NCBI GenBank assembly: GCA_016718525.1 | Contig: JADKDD010000001.1 | Span: 496,001-560,000, forward strand | DNA: 64,000 nt | Direction: 5' to 3' | From: Rhodocyclaceae bacterium | Lineage (GTDB): Bacteria; Pseudomonadota; Gammaproteobacteria; Burkholderiales; Rhodocyclaceae | In this document: positions 1-8,269 of the stretch, one piece after another | Numbering within the stretch: position 1 is the first letter of the stretch | How the letters are laid out: the number at the start of each line of letters is the position of its first letter | Translations under genes and position numbers: made by a program | Notes under the pieces: generated by a model | The model's input: the letters and a program-made list of their open reading frames with translations, nothing else | Told to the model about the DNA's origin: nothing | The model's database searches: none

Positions 1-2
1 CG

Positions 3-1376
3 TTCTCGACGGACGCACGCGGTGGTTCCAGTCCGTTGCCTGCTGCAGATATCGATGCGGACCTCAAATTCGACCGGGTGGTGCTCGGGAAGGGACAAGT
101 GCTTAACGCGGTAAACGGCAATCTGCGGCTCATGGCCGGGGCTATCGAGCTTAAGCAATTTGGCGCCGCCGTTGTCGGCGCGAGCATCACATTGGATGGC
201 ACAATCAAAGATCCTGTGGCGCTGGCGGGGATTGACCTGAAATTTGGTGCCAGTTTGACGCGCGGAAATGGACTTGCCGCCTTGACTGGAATGCCAATGG
301 ATGGCCTTCCCCCATTTACTGCAAACGGCAAGTTGACAGACGTGCCTGACGGGTATGCGTTTACCAACTTCACGGTCGCCTCAAAGGCGGCCACCGTTAC
401 CGGCAGTGGCACGCTGATAAGTGGGCCTAAACGATACAAGATTTCGATTAATGCAAACTCGCCAATGCTGGACGTTGCCACATTGATGGGACCTGCTACG
501 AAAAGTGCGCGAGTAATTCCGGATATGCCATTGCCGATTGATGCGTTGCAGGTGATTGATGCAGACATTGACCTGCATTTTGGCTCGGTGAAATTTGATG
601 ATGCACCGCCAATGGGCGCTTTGCTGGTCAGTGCAGTAATTGCTGACGGGCAGTTTGCGGCGAAGCCGGTGCAACTGGTCGTCGATCCCGGCAAAACGCT
701 GAACATCGGGATCACCGCCGACGCAACGAAAGCCAGTTGGACGATGCGAGCAGATGGAACCGGTATCGACCTTGGAAAATTGCTTACGCATTTGGGCCAT
801 CCGGGAGTGATCAGCGGCGGGTCCTCCGACCTCAAAGTGCAACTTGATGGCCGCGGGAAGTCGTTAGCGGCTCTACTGGGTTCGCTCAATGGCGATGCGC
901 GCATCAGTGTTGGTCCGCATCGTATTTTTAACTTTGCGGTCAATCCGCAGGCGTCGCTTGTGTTGCGGGCGATCAGTCCAACGAATGCGGCGCCTGACAC
1001 GGATGTCAAATGTCTCGCTGCCCATGTGCCGATTCGCAACGGCGTGGTTAACTCGGTGCGTAACGTCGCTATTGAAACGGCCAAATATAACGCTGTGTTG
1101 GCCGGTCAGGTTAATCTGGCCTCAGAGTCCATTGATGCTTCGGTGGTTCCTGTAGTGACCAGTGGATTCGGTATCGGTGATGTGACCACGGTCATCAAAT
1201 TGCGCGGCAATGTGTTCAAACCGGAAGTGGAAATAAGCACGGTTGATGTTGCAGTCAAGTCGATTGCCTCTATCGGTGCAGCGGTTTTCACGCTTGGTGG
1301 ATCACTGGTCGCTGATGCACTCTTCAATAAGGTCAGGTCAGATTCGACACCGTGCGCGACTGCACTGGCACCGTAA
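3..1376 (+). CDS. AsmA-family protein, C-terminal part (open at window edge)
   Basis: The reading frame is open to the left edge, so only the C-terminal ~458 residues are present; the TTG at 36 is merely the first start-like codon. The product is rich in short beta-strand-like segments (LxLxG, VxGxxxLxxG patterns) and ends in an AsmA-like C-terminal domain: a stretch like VRNVAIETAKYNAVLAGQVN, then a gly-rich membrane-proximal tail (IGAAVFTLGGSLVADALFNK). AsmA-like proteins are inner-membrane-anchored periplasmic proteins linked to outer-membrane biogenesis and lipid transport. A 30-bp dispersed repeat follows 30 bp after the stop. The family call rests on the C-terminal pattern only; the substrate is not inferable. 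Confidence 0.6.
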   Translation, partial: FSTDARGGSSPLPAADIDADLKFDRVVLGKGQVLNAVNGNLRLMAGAIELKQFGAAVVGASITLDGTIKDPVALAGIDLKFGASLTRGNGLAALTGMPMDGLPPFTANGKLTDVPDGYAFTNFTVASKAATVTGSGTLISGPKRYKISINANSPMLDVATLMGPATKSARVIPDMPLPIDALQVIDADIDLHFGSVKFDDAPPMGALLVSAVIADGQFAAKPVQLVVDPGKTLNIGITADATKASWTMRADGTGIDLGKLLTHLGHPGVISGGSSDLKVQLDGRGKSLAALLGSLNGDARISVGPHRIFNFAVNPQASLVLRAISPTNAAPDTDVKCLAAHVPIRNGVVNSVRNVAIETAKYNAVLAGQVNLASESIDASVVPVVTSGFGIGDVTTVIKLRGNVFKPEVEISTVDVAVKSIASIGAAVFTLGGSLVADALFNKVRSDSTPCATALAP

Positions 1377-1406
1377 TTTTCCCGGGACAAGTGTCAGTGA
1401 AACACT

Positions 1407-1436
1407 CCAGTTGGTGCCGGTGGGACGCCGTCAATG
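1407..1436 (-). repeat. dispersed repeat, copy 1
   Basis: On the minus strand it reads CATTGACGGCGT, then CCCACCGGCACCAACTGG. It matches the family seen at seven other places in the window (GATGACGGCGT, spacer, CACCAGCACCAACTGG), with one change in the core (CCGG for CCAG). It is intergenic, 30 bp past the AsmA-like stop. Confidence 0.75.
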
Positions 1437-1645
1437 ATGTCGTTCTTGCATTACAGGCACCTTTCCGTGCGACGGCAGTTTGATGTGCTTGCAAGGACAA
1501 GTTCACTTGATGATCGCACCGCGACAGCCGCTTCACATCAAAAACTCCTGATTAGCCTGGAGGAATTAGGAATGTCGGCTGCAACCAGAAAGTGCAAACA
1601 ACCGATCAACCTCAATGGTTTTGAGGCGGTACCAAGTAATTAATG

Positions 1646-1679
1646 ATGCCAAATGTTGCTTTGGTTCGAGATTTGGCAT
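1646..1679. promoter_or_regulatory. 9-bp perfect inverted repeat upstream of the lipoprotein gene
   Basis: ATGCCAAAT at 1646–1654 is mirrored by ATTTGGCAT at 1671–1679 with a 16-base loop. The right arm runs into CATAAT (1677–1682), which could be a -10 box for the lipoprotein gene starting at 1723. It could be an operator or an mRNA stem-loop; there is no T-run, so a terminator is less likely. Function is inferred from position only. Confidence 0.4.
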
Positions 1680-1722
1680 AATTGCTCACCCATTTGTATA
1701 AACCGAAAAAAGGAGATTTACC

Positions 1723-2037
1723 ATGGCGAACAAGTTTATATTTGCCCTGCCTTTCGCGGCAGCGGCAATTGTTTCGGGATGCGCTTCGGTGCCGCTAACA
1801 ACGTCCGCTGAACCAACGGCCGTCAGTACTGCACTTACCCGTGCGCGATTTGAAATGAATTGTCCCGAGGCATCGGCGACAGTGCTGTCTGCGCGGGACG
1901 TGCAGCCTTTGGTATTTGGCGGCCCTGAACGTGCCCAGTTCACTGTTGGTGTGCGGGGTTGTGGCAAACAGCAAACCATGATCGTCCTTTGCTCTGATAA
2001 CGCCAACGGTTGTTTCGCGGCAGACGGTCAGAACTAA
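1723..2037 (+). CDS. small predicted lipoprotein, 104 aa
   Basis: A good ribosome site (AAGGAGATTT) lies 6 bp before the ATG. The N-terminus MANKFIFALPFAAAAIVSGC is a signal peptide ending in a lipobox-like VSGC, so Cys20 would be lipidated. The mature part has four more cysteines (two in the C-terminal half as VRGCGKQ and LCSDNANGC), suggesting disulphides in the periplasm. No family recognised. It stands alone, followed by a 150-bp gap before the next gene. Confidence 0.7.
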   Translation: MANKFIFALPFAAAAIVSGCASVPLTTSAEPTAVSTALTRARFEMNCPEASATVLSARDVQPLVFGGPERAQFTVGVRGCGKQQTMIVLCSDNANGCFAADGQN

Positions 2038-2195
2038 CTTTTTTCTGAATTGCCACAGCGGTGCCGCGAGGTCTAACGCGTCACCGCTCTCGATCCGACC
2101 GATTTAGATTCAGCTTTGACGTGAGAACCTGCACGTTGAGATCGCTTTGCCTTTTTAACCCTTAAGTCAGTTCAGAACAGAAAGTGCGCGCAACC

Positions 2196-4355
2196 ATGAA
2201 GTGCCTATCACCAATTGTCAGATCTCTCCTTGCCTCGGTATTCTTTGTCGGGATGTTGAACTCTGCATCTGCTCAATCTCCTGCTGATCCGTGGCCACGA
2301 CAGGTCCAGCTTGACGGTGCCACGGCAACCATTTATCAACCTGAAGTTGACGCATGGGATGGCAATCAGATTCAAGTACGTGGCGCAGTGTCGATCAAGG
2401 CAACAGGGTCGGAAGTGGTGAGTTTCGGTTCGGTCTCGGCCACGGCGCGCACCGAAGTGGACCGATCTGCGCGGACAGTGACTATCCAGGATGTAGCGAT
2501 CACCAAGAGCAATTTTCCGACATTGGGGACGCAGGGAACTGCCTATGCCCAAGATCTGCAAATGAAGCTCGGCCAAAAGCCTCAGGTACTTTCACTTGAT
2601 CGCATACAGGCGTCGCTCAAAGCGACCGGCGTAAAGGCGCCGTCGTTCCAAGTGAAAAATGATCCGCCGAAAATCATCATCAGCATTTCACCAGCAATTC
2701 TGGTGCCGATCGACGGACCTGCAGTAATCAAACCTGTCCCCGATGACAGCCGGTTCAGCCGGGTGATCAATACCCGCGCCTTGATCTTGCAGGGGGGATT
2801 AGGCGGAAATTTTTTCCTTCATGTCTATGACGGATGGTTGAGTGCAAGTACGCTCGACGGTCCGTGGACCAAGGCCGGCTGGGTGCCGATTGGAATGGAT
2901 GATGTAGCCCAAAAGATCGCGGCGAGCGGTGTCGTCGATATGCTTACTGGTGGGCCAACAGCCAATCCGAAACCTACATTGGACAAAAGTGTGCCTACGA
3001 TTTATGTCAGTCATGTGCCGACTGAGCTGATCGTTTTCCAGGGACAACCGAGCTATGTCTCGGCGGGTGGAACCTTGTTTTGGGCGGTCAACACCGGGGC
3101 CGATGTGTTCGTCGAATCAGTGACCAATGATTATTACGTTTTGCTCTCCGGACGCTGGTTTACCGCGACCAGTACCAATGGTCCATGGACCTTTGTCCCG
3201 AGCAATGCGCTACCACCGGATTTTTCGAGAATCCCGCTGGACTCACCAGCGGCAGTGGTACTGGCTTCAGTTGCCGGAACACCACAAGCTCAGGAAGCAG
3301 TCATTGCAAATTCGATTCCCCAGACGGCGACCATTCCGTTGACCAACGGGCCGAATTTTTCTCCCAGCTTTGACGGCCCGCCACAATTTCAGACGATTGA
3401 AGGAACTCCACTCAGCCGCACAACCAATTCGTCGGTACCGATCATTCAGGTCGATGCCAACAACTTCTTTGCAGTCAACTCCGGGGTTTGGTTCGTTGCT
3501 ACTGCTGTAGGCGGTCCGTATCGTATTGCAACGGCGGTTCCTGCAGTGATTTATACAATTCCGCCAAGCTCGTCGGTCCACTATGTGACCTATGTCCGTG
3601 TCTATGGATCAACACCGCAGGTTGCCTATGTTGGCTACACCCCCGGTTATATGGGCACGGTGGTGGGTCCTTACGGCACAGTTGTTTATGGCACGGGTTA
3701 CTATTACACACCATGGGTCGGTTCCGTGTGGTACGCGCCGCCTTATACCTATAGCATCGCCGCAGTTCCGGTATACAGTATGGCGCTTGGGTTTAGCTAC
3801 GGTTATGCCACCGGTCTGGCCACTGCCGCGTGGGTAACGCCTTATTACGGAGCGGCTTACCATCCTTACGCTTGCTGTGGCAGTGTCAGCACGAGTGTCT
3901 ATGGTCAGTATGGTCATACCGCGTACTCTGGAACTGCGACGGCCTATGCCAGTTCCACAGGCGCTGTCGGTGTAGCCGGCAGCGGTAGCTATTACAACAA
4001 GGCTACCGGTACTTCCGGCGATTACGCGTCGAACCGCAGTTATAACCCCTATACCGGTGTCGCCAAAGAGTCAGGTGCGGTTACAGGGACCACCGCTGCC
4101 GGCGGATCTGGAAGCGCTGCTGCTGGACGCTCCTATGATGCCTATACCGGACAGCATGCAGCCGGCTCGAGTTTCTCGGGAACCAGCGCCGATGGCAGCA
4201 GCATCGAGCATAGCGGCGCGACGACTTGGGGTCCACAGGGTTACTCACATACCGGTTCAACATCAACCTATAACGCCAGCACTGGTGAATCGAAAAGCTG
4301 GGGTGGTGGTGATGCGCCAAGCGGATCTCGCTCGAGTGGATTCTCGGAAGGATAG
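2196..4355 (+). CDS. large secreted Gly/Ser/Tyr-rich protein, 3' end replaced by IS91
   Basis: ATG at 2196 is preferred; an in-frame GTG lies at 2184. The product has a signal peptide (MKCLSPIVRSLLASVFFVGM... cut near ASAQS). Residues ~30–330 are beta-rich with repeated aromatic segments (GGxFFLHVYDGWLSA, DYYVLLSGRWFTAT, NNFFAVNSGVWFVAT), each followed by a GPW/GPY motif. Then come a Tyr/Gly/Val-rich region (YVGYTPGYMGTVVGPYGTVV) and a Ser/Gly/Thr-rich tail. Similar proteins are often labelled 'carbohydrate-binding family V/XII' without experimental support. The last host base is about 4347: the stop TAG lies in the IS end (AAGGATAGG), so the original C-terminus is probably missing. Likely exported; function unknown. 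Confidence 0.65.
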   Translation: MKCLSPIVRSLLASVFFVGMLNSASAQSPADPWPRQVQLDGATATIYQPEVDAWDGNQIQVRGAVSIKATGSEVVSFGSVSATARTEVDRSARTVTIQDVAITKSNFPTLGTQGTAYAQDLQMKLGQKPQVLSLDRIQASLKATGVKAPSFQVKNDPPKIIISISPAILVPIDGPAVIKPVPDDSRFSRVINTRALILQGGLGGNFFLHVYDGWLSASTLDGPWTKAGWVPIGMDDVAQKIAASGVVDMLTGGPTANPKPTLDKSVPTIYVSHVPTELIVFQGQPSYVSAGGTLFWAVNTGADVFVESVTNDYYVLLSGRWFTATSTNGPWTFVPSNALPPDFSRIPLDSPAAVVLASVAGTPQAQEAVIANSIPQTATIPLTNGPNFSPSFDGPPQFQTIEGTPLSRTTNSSVPIIQVDANNFFAVNSGVWFVATAVGGPYRIATAVPAVIYTIPPSSSVHYVTYVRVYGSTPQVAYVGYTPGYMGTVVGPYGTVVYGTGYYYTPWVGSVWYAPPYTYSIAAVPVYSMALGFSYGYATGLATAAWVTPYYGAAYHPYACCGSVSTSVYGQYGHTAYSGTATAYASSTGAVGVAGSGSYYNKATGTSGDYASNRSYNPYTGVAKESGAVTGTTAAGGSGSAAAGRSYDAYTGQHAAGSSFSGTSADGSSIEHSGATTWGPQGYSHTGSTSTYNASTGESKSWGGGDAPSGSRSSGFSEG

Positions 4356-6096
4356 GAAATCCAATGGGCTTTCGGGGAGTATGGCTGACGCCGGGTGCAG
4401 CCGTCAATCGCCGATTGCGGTCCGGCATGTGTCGCGATTGACGGAAAGGCGCCCCAAATGGGACCGCAAGCACTGCCTGATGCATGGAGAGTGGCCGCCG
4501 GCGGCCATCTCCATGCATCAGGCACGAGCTGTCCCCCCGCACCTACCAGGCGATGCGCTGATCGAACTCGATCTCCGGTGCGGGCTGGGCTGACGAATCC
4601 CACTGAAGATCGTTGCCAGCCTGTTCCGCCGCTGCTGCCGCCTCCCACAGCGGTGGCCCGCGCGCCGGGGCGATGCGCGGTGGCTGGGTGGATTCGCCGA
4701 TGTGGTCGAGGACCTTGCCCACGGCAGTGAGATCATTGACGAAGGCGATGATGCGCATGGATGCGTGGCAGATCGGGCATTGCAGCGGAAATGCCTCATA
4801 GATGCGCGCCAGCAGCATGGCCCAGAGATAGCGCGACACGGCACGATGGTGGGGCTCTTCGCGGGTTGCCGCAGAAGTCGGCGCTGGCGGAACGGCGGCA
4901 GGGGCGAGCGCCGTCACCACAGCGCGTAGCGATGCATTGGGCGCGAGCACGCCGTAATAGCGATGACGATGGACCCTTGGTGGCGGCACCAGCGCGGCGA
5001 TCTTCGTGATCAGTTCGAGTGGCGTCAGCACCAGCGCCGCCGGGCGTGTGCGGGGCGCTGTTCCACGAACCGGCTTGGGATTGCGGTAGACCAGATGCTC
5101 GGCATCGCGTTGGTGCAGATGCTCCAGCGCGAAAGGCGGACGAGCACAGTAGCGCAGCAGACGTTCGAGCCCCGTCCGATCGGCACCCTCGATGCGCACC
5201 GAGCCATCCACCGAAAAGCCACCGTCGTGCGCCCAGGCGCGCATCTCGGCGGCGTCATCTTGTCGATCAGGCCGCGCCTGACGAATGTGGAGAGGACACG
5301 GGTTCGCACGCGAGCCTGCACGTCGGCGAACGCCGCCGCGTCGAGTTCGAGGGCGGCATGAAAGCGGACGCTCGACGCCTCGTCCGGGGCATTGTTTGTA
5401 TCGGGAGCCGACTCGAAGACGCCATCGATGACGCAGCAATGGAAATGGACGTGCTCGTTCAGGCTGGAGCCGAACCGGTGGATAAAGGCGACCGCACCGA
5501 TCCGGGCATCGGCGGGGCTGCTGGGGCTATGTTCGTGCAGGCAGCGTTCCACCACGGACAGGAAAATGCGCAGCACCGCGCCTTGCAGGGCCGCGTCCGC
5601 TTGCAGGAAGTAGCGCAGCCGTTTGGGCACCGCCAGCACCCATTGCCGCACCGGTAGTGGCGGAAAGACATGATCGACCAGATGCGCGGCAGTTTCGGCC
5701 ATGCGCCGCGTATTGCACGAGGGACACGCCACGACATTTGCAGGAGTAGGCGATCAGAAAATCGTGCTGGCACTCGTCGCAGTAGGCGCGGGCGAAGCCG
5801 TGGGCGAGGATGCCGCATTCGAGATAGCGGCGGAAGGTTCGCTCGACATGGGCCGGCGGTGCTTCACCGTCCTCGCCGCTGGCGAGCTCCAGCCAGGTTT
5901 CGAGGTGGGTCTGGACGATGCGATACCACAGCGTCCGCTCGGGACGGCGGCGCTGGTAGCGCTTGGGTGTGGGCGCGGCGCATTGAGCGGCGGCTGCCAT
6001 CGAGGTGGTCCATCCTGGTCGGGTGACCGGGACAGGATACTGTATATATCATCAGCACTCGGACGCAGGAGCACAGCCGCAGCGGTTGGTTCAGCA
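4348..6096 (-). mobile_element. IS91-family insertion sequence, copy 1 (decayed)
   Basis: Boundaries come from comparing the three copies: all start with AAGGATAGGAAATCCAATG and end with GGTTGGTTCAGCA, with unrelated outer flanks on the left. Compared with copy 2 it differs by three small deletions: 1 bp in the end palindrome near 4505, 1 bp near 5258 and 2 bp near 5728. The last two break the transposase frame. The left end lies 3' of the transposase and carries the palindrome, so it is the presumed replication-origin end. The right side continues into an acsA fragment carried along with the element. Confidence 0.9.
4543..6000 (-). pseudogene. IS91-family transposase, frameshifted copy
   Basis: Apart from the deletions noted for copy 1, the coding sequence looks the same as the intact 486-aa transposase at 14282–15742. 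The reading frame switches twice: near 5728 (CACGCC for CACACGCC), within the zinc-finger region, and near 5258 (ATCTTG for ATCCTTG). The HUH motif HVHFH lies in the middle fragment, so no single product has both finger and nuclease. The copy is almost certainly inactive unless the indels are assembly errors; all are losses in short repeats. Confidence 0.85.
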
Positions 6097-6251
6097 AGGA
6101 CATCCGCTTCGGCGAGAACCTGCCCAAGACGCGCTCCGGCAAGATCATGCGCCGCCTGCTGCGTTCGCTGGCCAAGGGCGAAGAGATCACTCAGGACGTG
6201 TCGACGCTGGAGAATCCCGGAATTCTGGATCAGCTGAAGCAGAACGCCTGA
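6097..6251 (+). pseudogene. acetyl-CoA synthetase 3' fragment carried by IS copy 1
   Basis: The translation from the junction, KDIRFGENLPKTRSGKIMRR and on to a natural TGA, is the C-terminus of acetyl-CoA synthetase. PKTRSGKIMRR is the conserved acetylation-site motif (Lys in SGK). Only 51 codons remain; the rest is replaced by the IS end. It was probably carried by one-ended transposition from a donor in which the IS sat inside acsA. It differs from the second copy (15839–15993) by many synonymous changes and one residue (AKG versus AKN). Confidence 0.8.
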
Positions 6252-6271
6252 CGCCTGTCCGCAGCCGAAAC

Positions 6272-6301
6272 AGCGCCCCTCGCAAGACGGGCGCTTTTTT
6301 T
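6272..6301 (+). terminator. rho-independent terminator after the acsA fragment
   Basis: GCGCCC, a loop CTCGCAAGAC-like, then GGGCGC and a run of seven T. It is the natural terminator of the donor acsA gene, carried along; a close match is at 16013–16042. Confidence 0.8.
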
Positions 6302-6386
6302 CGTCCGCGCGGCACGCAATCTACCCCTTGCGCCCTGGCCTTCGGTACCATGCAAAGCAATAAGAATATCCGGTGGAGGTGACTAC

Positions 6387-6587
6387 ATGATTCGCTCGCG
6401 ACTCGTTGCGCAACGCCTGGCGTTCCTGTTCCTGCTCGGCTGCTTCTTTTTCAACTATCCCTTGCTGTCGGTGTTCAACCGTGGCGGCGATTTCTTCGGC
6501 CTGCCGCCCTTGTATGCATGGCTCATGGGATCCTGGCTGGCGCTGATCGTCCAGATGGCCTGGGTCGTCGAAAGAAAAGGCGACTGA
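6387..6587 (+). CDS. small membrane protein, 66 aa, IS-carried copy 1
   Basis: It has a strong ribosome site (GGAGGTGAC) and ATG. Two hydrophobic helices (residues ~9–27 and ~43–60) flank a Pro/Gly loop, with a short charged tail (VERKGD). It ends 1 bp before the GTG of the sensor fragment, so the two were co-transcribed in the donor. Such small two-helix proteins sit before solute-symporter-like sensor kinases; a coupling role is an inference. The coding sequence looks identical to 16129–16329. It is intact but separated from a functional partner. Confidence 0.65.
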   Translation: MIRSRLVAQRLAFLFLLGCFFFNYPLLSVFNRGGDFFGLPPLYAWLMGSWLALIVQMAWVVERKGD

Positions 6588-6588
6588 G

Positions 6589-7048
6589 GTGTTGCAGGGC
6601 TGGGTCATCGTTCTCGCCTCGCTGGCCTACCTCGGCATTCTCTTCGCGATCGCCTGGTATGCCGACCATCGCGCCGACAGCGGACGTTCGCTGATCTCCA
6701 ATCCGGTGGTGTATGCGCTGTCGCTGGGCGTCTACTGCACGACCTGGACCTTTTACGGCAGCGTCGGCCGCGCGGCGGCGAGTGGCATCGGCTTCCTGCC
6801 GATCTATCTCGGTCCGACCCTGCTCTTCGCCCTCGCCGGGTTCATCCTGCACAAGATGATCCGGGTGGCCAAGGCCAATCGCATCACCTCGATCGCCGAC
6901 TTCGTCGCCTCGCGCTATGGCAAGAGCCAGTTGCTCGGCGGCCTGGTGACGGTGATCGCCGTGGTCGGCGTGATTCCCTATATCGCCCTGCAGCTCAAGG
7001 CGGTATCCAACAGTTTTGCGATTCTGGCTAGCTACCCGGAGATCATCA
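6589..7048 (+). pseudogene. CbrA-like symporter/sensor kinase, 5' fragment, copy 1
   Basis: Starts with GTG. The ~153 residues are membrane helices typical of the sodium:solute symporter-like sensor of CbrA-type histidine kinases (LGVYCTTWTFYGSVGRAA, then NRITSIADFVASRYGKS). The host-strain sequence is lost at about 7048, where the sequence changes to that of the next gene. The sensor, PAS and kinase parts are absent, so it is not functional. The shared part matches copy 2 (16331–17010), which extends about 220 bp further. Confidence 0.75.
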
Positions 7049-7696
7049 GCGATACAGTCGCTCGAGCCGATGGAGCCGGTCGAGGCCGTCGCAAGCGGCG
7101 CGCTCGACCCCGCGTATCGCCGCCAACCAATCGTCCACGCCGGGCCTACGCTTGAGCCGGAACGCCTTGGCGCCACCCGCGAGGCAAGGCATGGGGATAG
7201 CGGACAGGCCGCGGTCGCGCAGCGCGAACGGTAGGCCAAGCCAGGCCATGATGGTCTGGTCGATCCGGGCAAGCTGGCGCACGCCGTCGAGCGCGCGGAC
7301 AAGGGGAGGGTGGTCTTTGGCCTCGCTCGGCTCCCCAATCGCCGTAGGAAGCCGGTCGCGCCAGGTGAGGGCGTCCGTGTCGAGCAGCGCGGCGCGCCAT
7401 TCCTCGAAGCGGTCGAACAGGTCGAGATGGCTCGGAAGGGCAGGGCGATCGGCGATTTGCAGCCCGCAGCCCCAGGAAAATACATCGATTTCCTCGACCT
7501 CGGCCGATTGCAGTTGCAGCGCCGTCGTATAGCCGCTCCATGCGGCGCGCATCGCCCAGGGTTTGGCGACCGGACTGACGATCATCCGGGCATCGAGACG
7601 GGCGATCGCGGCGGTGCAGGACGCGATCGCCGCGACCATTTTTGGGGGATAGTCGGGGCCGTAACCGGTAGGGGAGGGGGCGGTGCTCACACGCAA
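7046..7696 (-). CDS. unrecognised protein, 3' end cut at the IS-flank junction
   Basis: An alpha-helical, Arg/Ala/Asp-rich product of up to 216 aa. TTG at 7696 or ATG at 7639 could start it; neither has a clear ribosome site. The general pattern (AAIARLDARM, HLDLFDRFEEWRAALLDTD, VDDWLAAIRG) recalls RHE_PE00001/DUF1612-type helix-turn-helix proteins of alphaproteobacterial plasmids, but I am not sure. Its stop codon overlaps the junction with the CbrA-like fragment, so the natural C-terminus has probably been lost. Divergent from the GNAT–integrase pair, with a shared 111-bp gap containing an inverted repeat. Confidence 0.4.
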   Translation of the reverse strand: MRVSTAPSPTGYGPDYPPKMVAAIASCTAAIARLDARMIVSPVAKPWAMRAAWSGYTTALQLQSAEVEEIDVFSWGCGLQIADRPALPSHLDLFDRFEEWRAALLDTDALTWRDRLPTAIGEPSEAKDHPPLVRALDGVRQLARIDQTIMAWLGLPFALRDRGLSAIPMPCLAGGAKAFRLKRRPGVDDWLAAIRGVERAACDGLDRLHRLERLYR

Positions 7697-7745
7697 TTGT
7701 GAACTGAAACGCTATCTCAGTAAAGTCTGCTTGCACAGCTAGTGT

Positions 7746-7764
7746 TGATAAGGGATGCTTATCA
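7746..7764. promoter_or_regulatory. inverted repeat between divergent genes
   Basis: TGATAAG, five bases (GGATG), then CTTATCA. It sits about 45 bp before the GNAT start and 50 bp before the divergent gene. It could be an operator for both or a recombinase binding site for the integrase two genes away. Positional inference only. Confidence 0.35.
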
Positions 7765-7807
7765 CAACTCTATACATTGAAGGATACGTCGGTTATCGCG
7801 GTTCGCC

Positions 7808-8269
7808 ATGAGCGAACCGACCCTCCGCCGCGCCATTTCCGATGATGTTCCAGAGATTCGGGCGCTGACGCATGCCGCCTATGCGAAGTGGGTCGGCGTC
7901 ACGCCGCGCCCGCCGCGCCCTGTCACCGCCGACTATGATCGCGCCTTTCGCGACCACCGCTTCGATCTCCTCGTCGAGGGCGGCAAGCTCGTCGCGCTCA
8001 TCGAAACCGTGCCGGAGGACGCCGAGCTTTTGATCGTCAATGTCGCGGTCGACCCCGACCGGCAGCGCGCGGGGCTGGGGATCCGTCTGCTGCGTCATGC
8101 CGAGGATGTCGCGCGCGCCGCGGGTCTTCAGGGAACGCGGCTCTATACCAACAAGCTGATGGTGGCGAATATCGCGCTCTACGAGCGCCTCGGCTACACG
8201 CAGGAGCGAGAAGTGGATCATGGCGGAGGGACAGTCGCGGTCCACATGGTCCTCCGCTTCACGCCATGA
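7808..8269 (+). CDS. GNAT family N-acetyltransferase
   Basis: A 153-residue product of usual GNAT length. Acetyl-CoA binding motif A is seen at VAVDPDRQRAGLGIRLLRHA (residues ~78–97, with the Q/R-x-x-G-x-G/A pattern), followed by a motif-B-like segment ALYERLGYTQERE (~130). It would transfer an acetyl group from acetyl-CoA to an amine; the substrate is unknown. Its stop overlaps the ATG of the following recombinase (ATGA), so the pair is translationally coupled. High GC3 codon use unlike the host suggests transfer, perhaps from an alphaproteobacterium. Confidence 0.85.
   Translation: MSEPTLRRAISDDVPEIRALTHAAYAKWVGVTPRPPRPVTADYDRAFRDHRFDLLVEGGKLVALIETVPEDAELLIVNVAVDPDRQRAGLGIRLLRHAEDVARAAGLQGTRLYTNKLMVANIALYERLGYTQEREVDHGGGTVAVHMVLRFTP

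Larger units (their letters stand above)
1377..1722. other. intergenic stretch with a dispersed repeat and a stem-loop
   Basis: No convincing gene. A short open frame at 1434–1643 lacks a ribosome site and any recognisable product. The stretch holds dispersed-repeat copy 1 (1407–1436) and an inverted repeat at 1646–1679 just ahead of the lipoprotein gene. Confidence 0.6.

Noticed and set aside
1434..1643. 70-codon open frame between the AsmA-like and lipoprotein genes
   Set aside because: It begins in the dispersed repeat, has no ribosome site and no known product.
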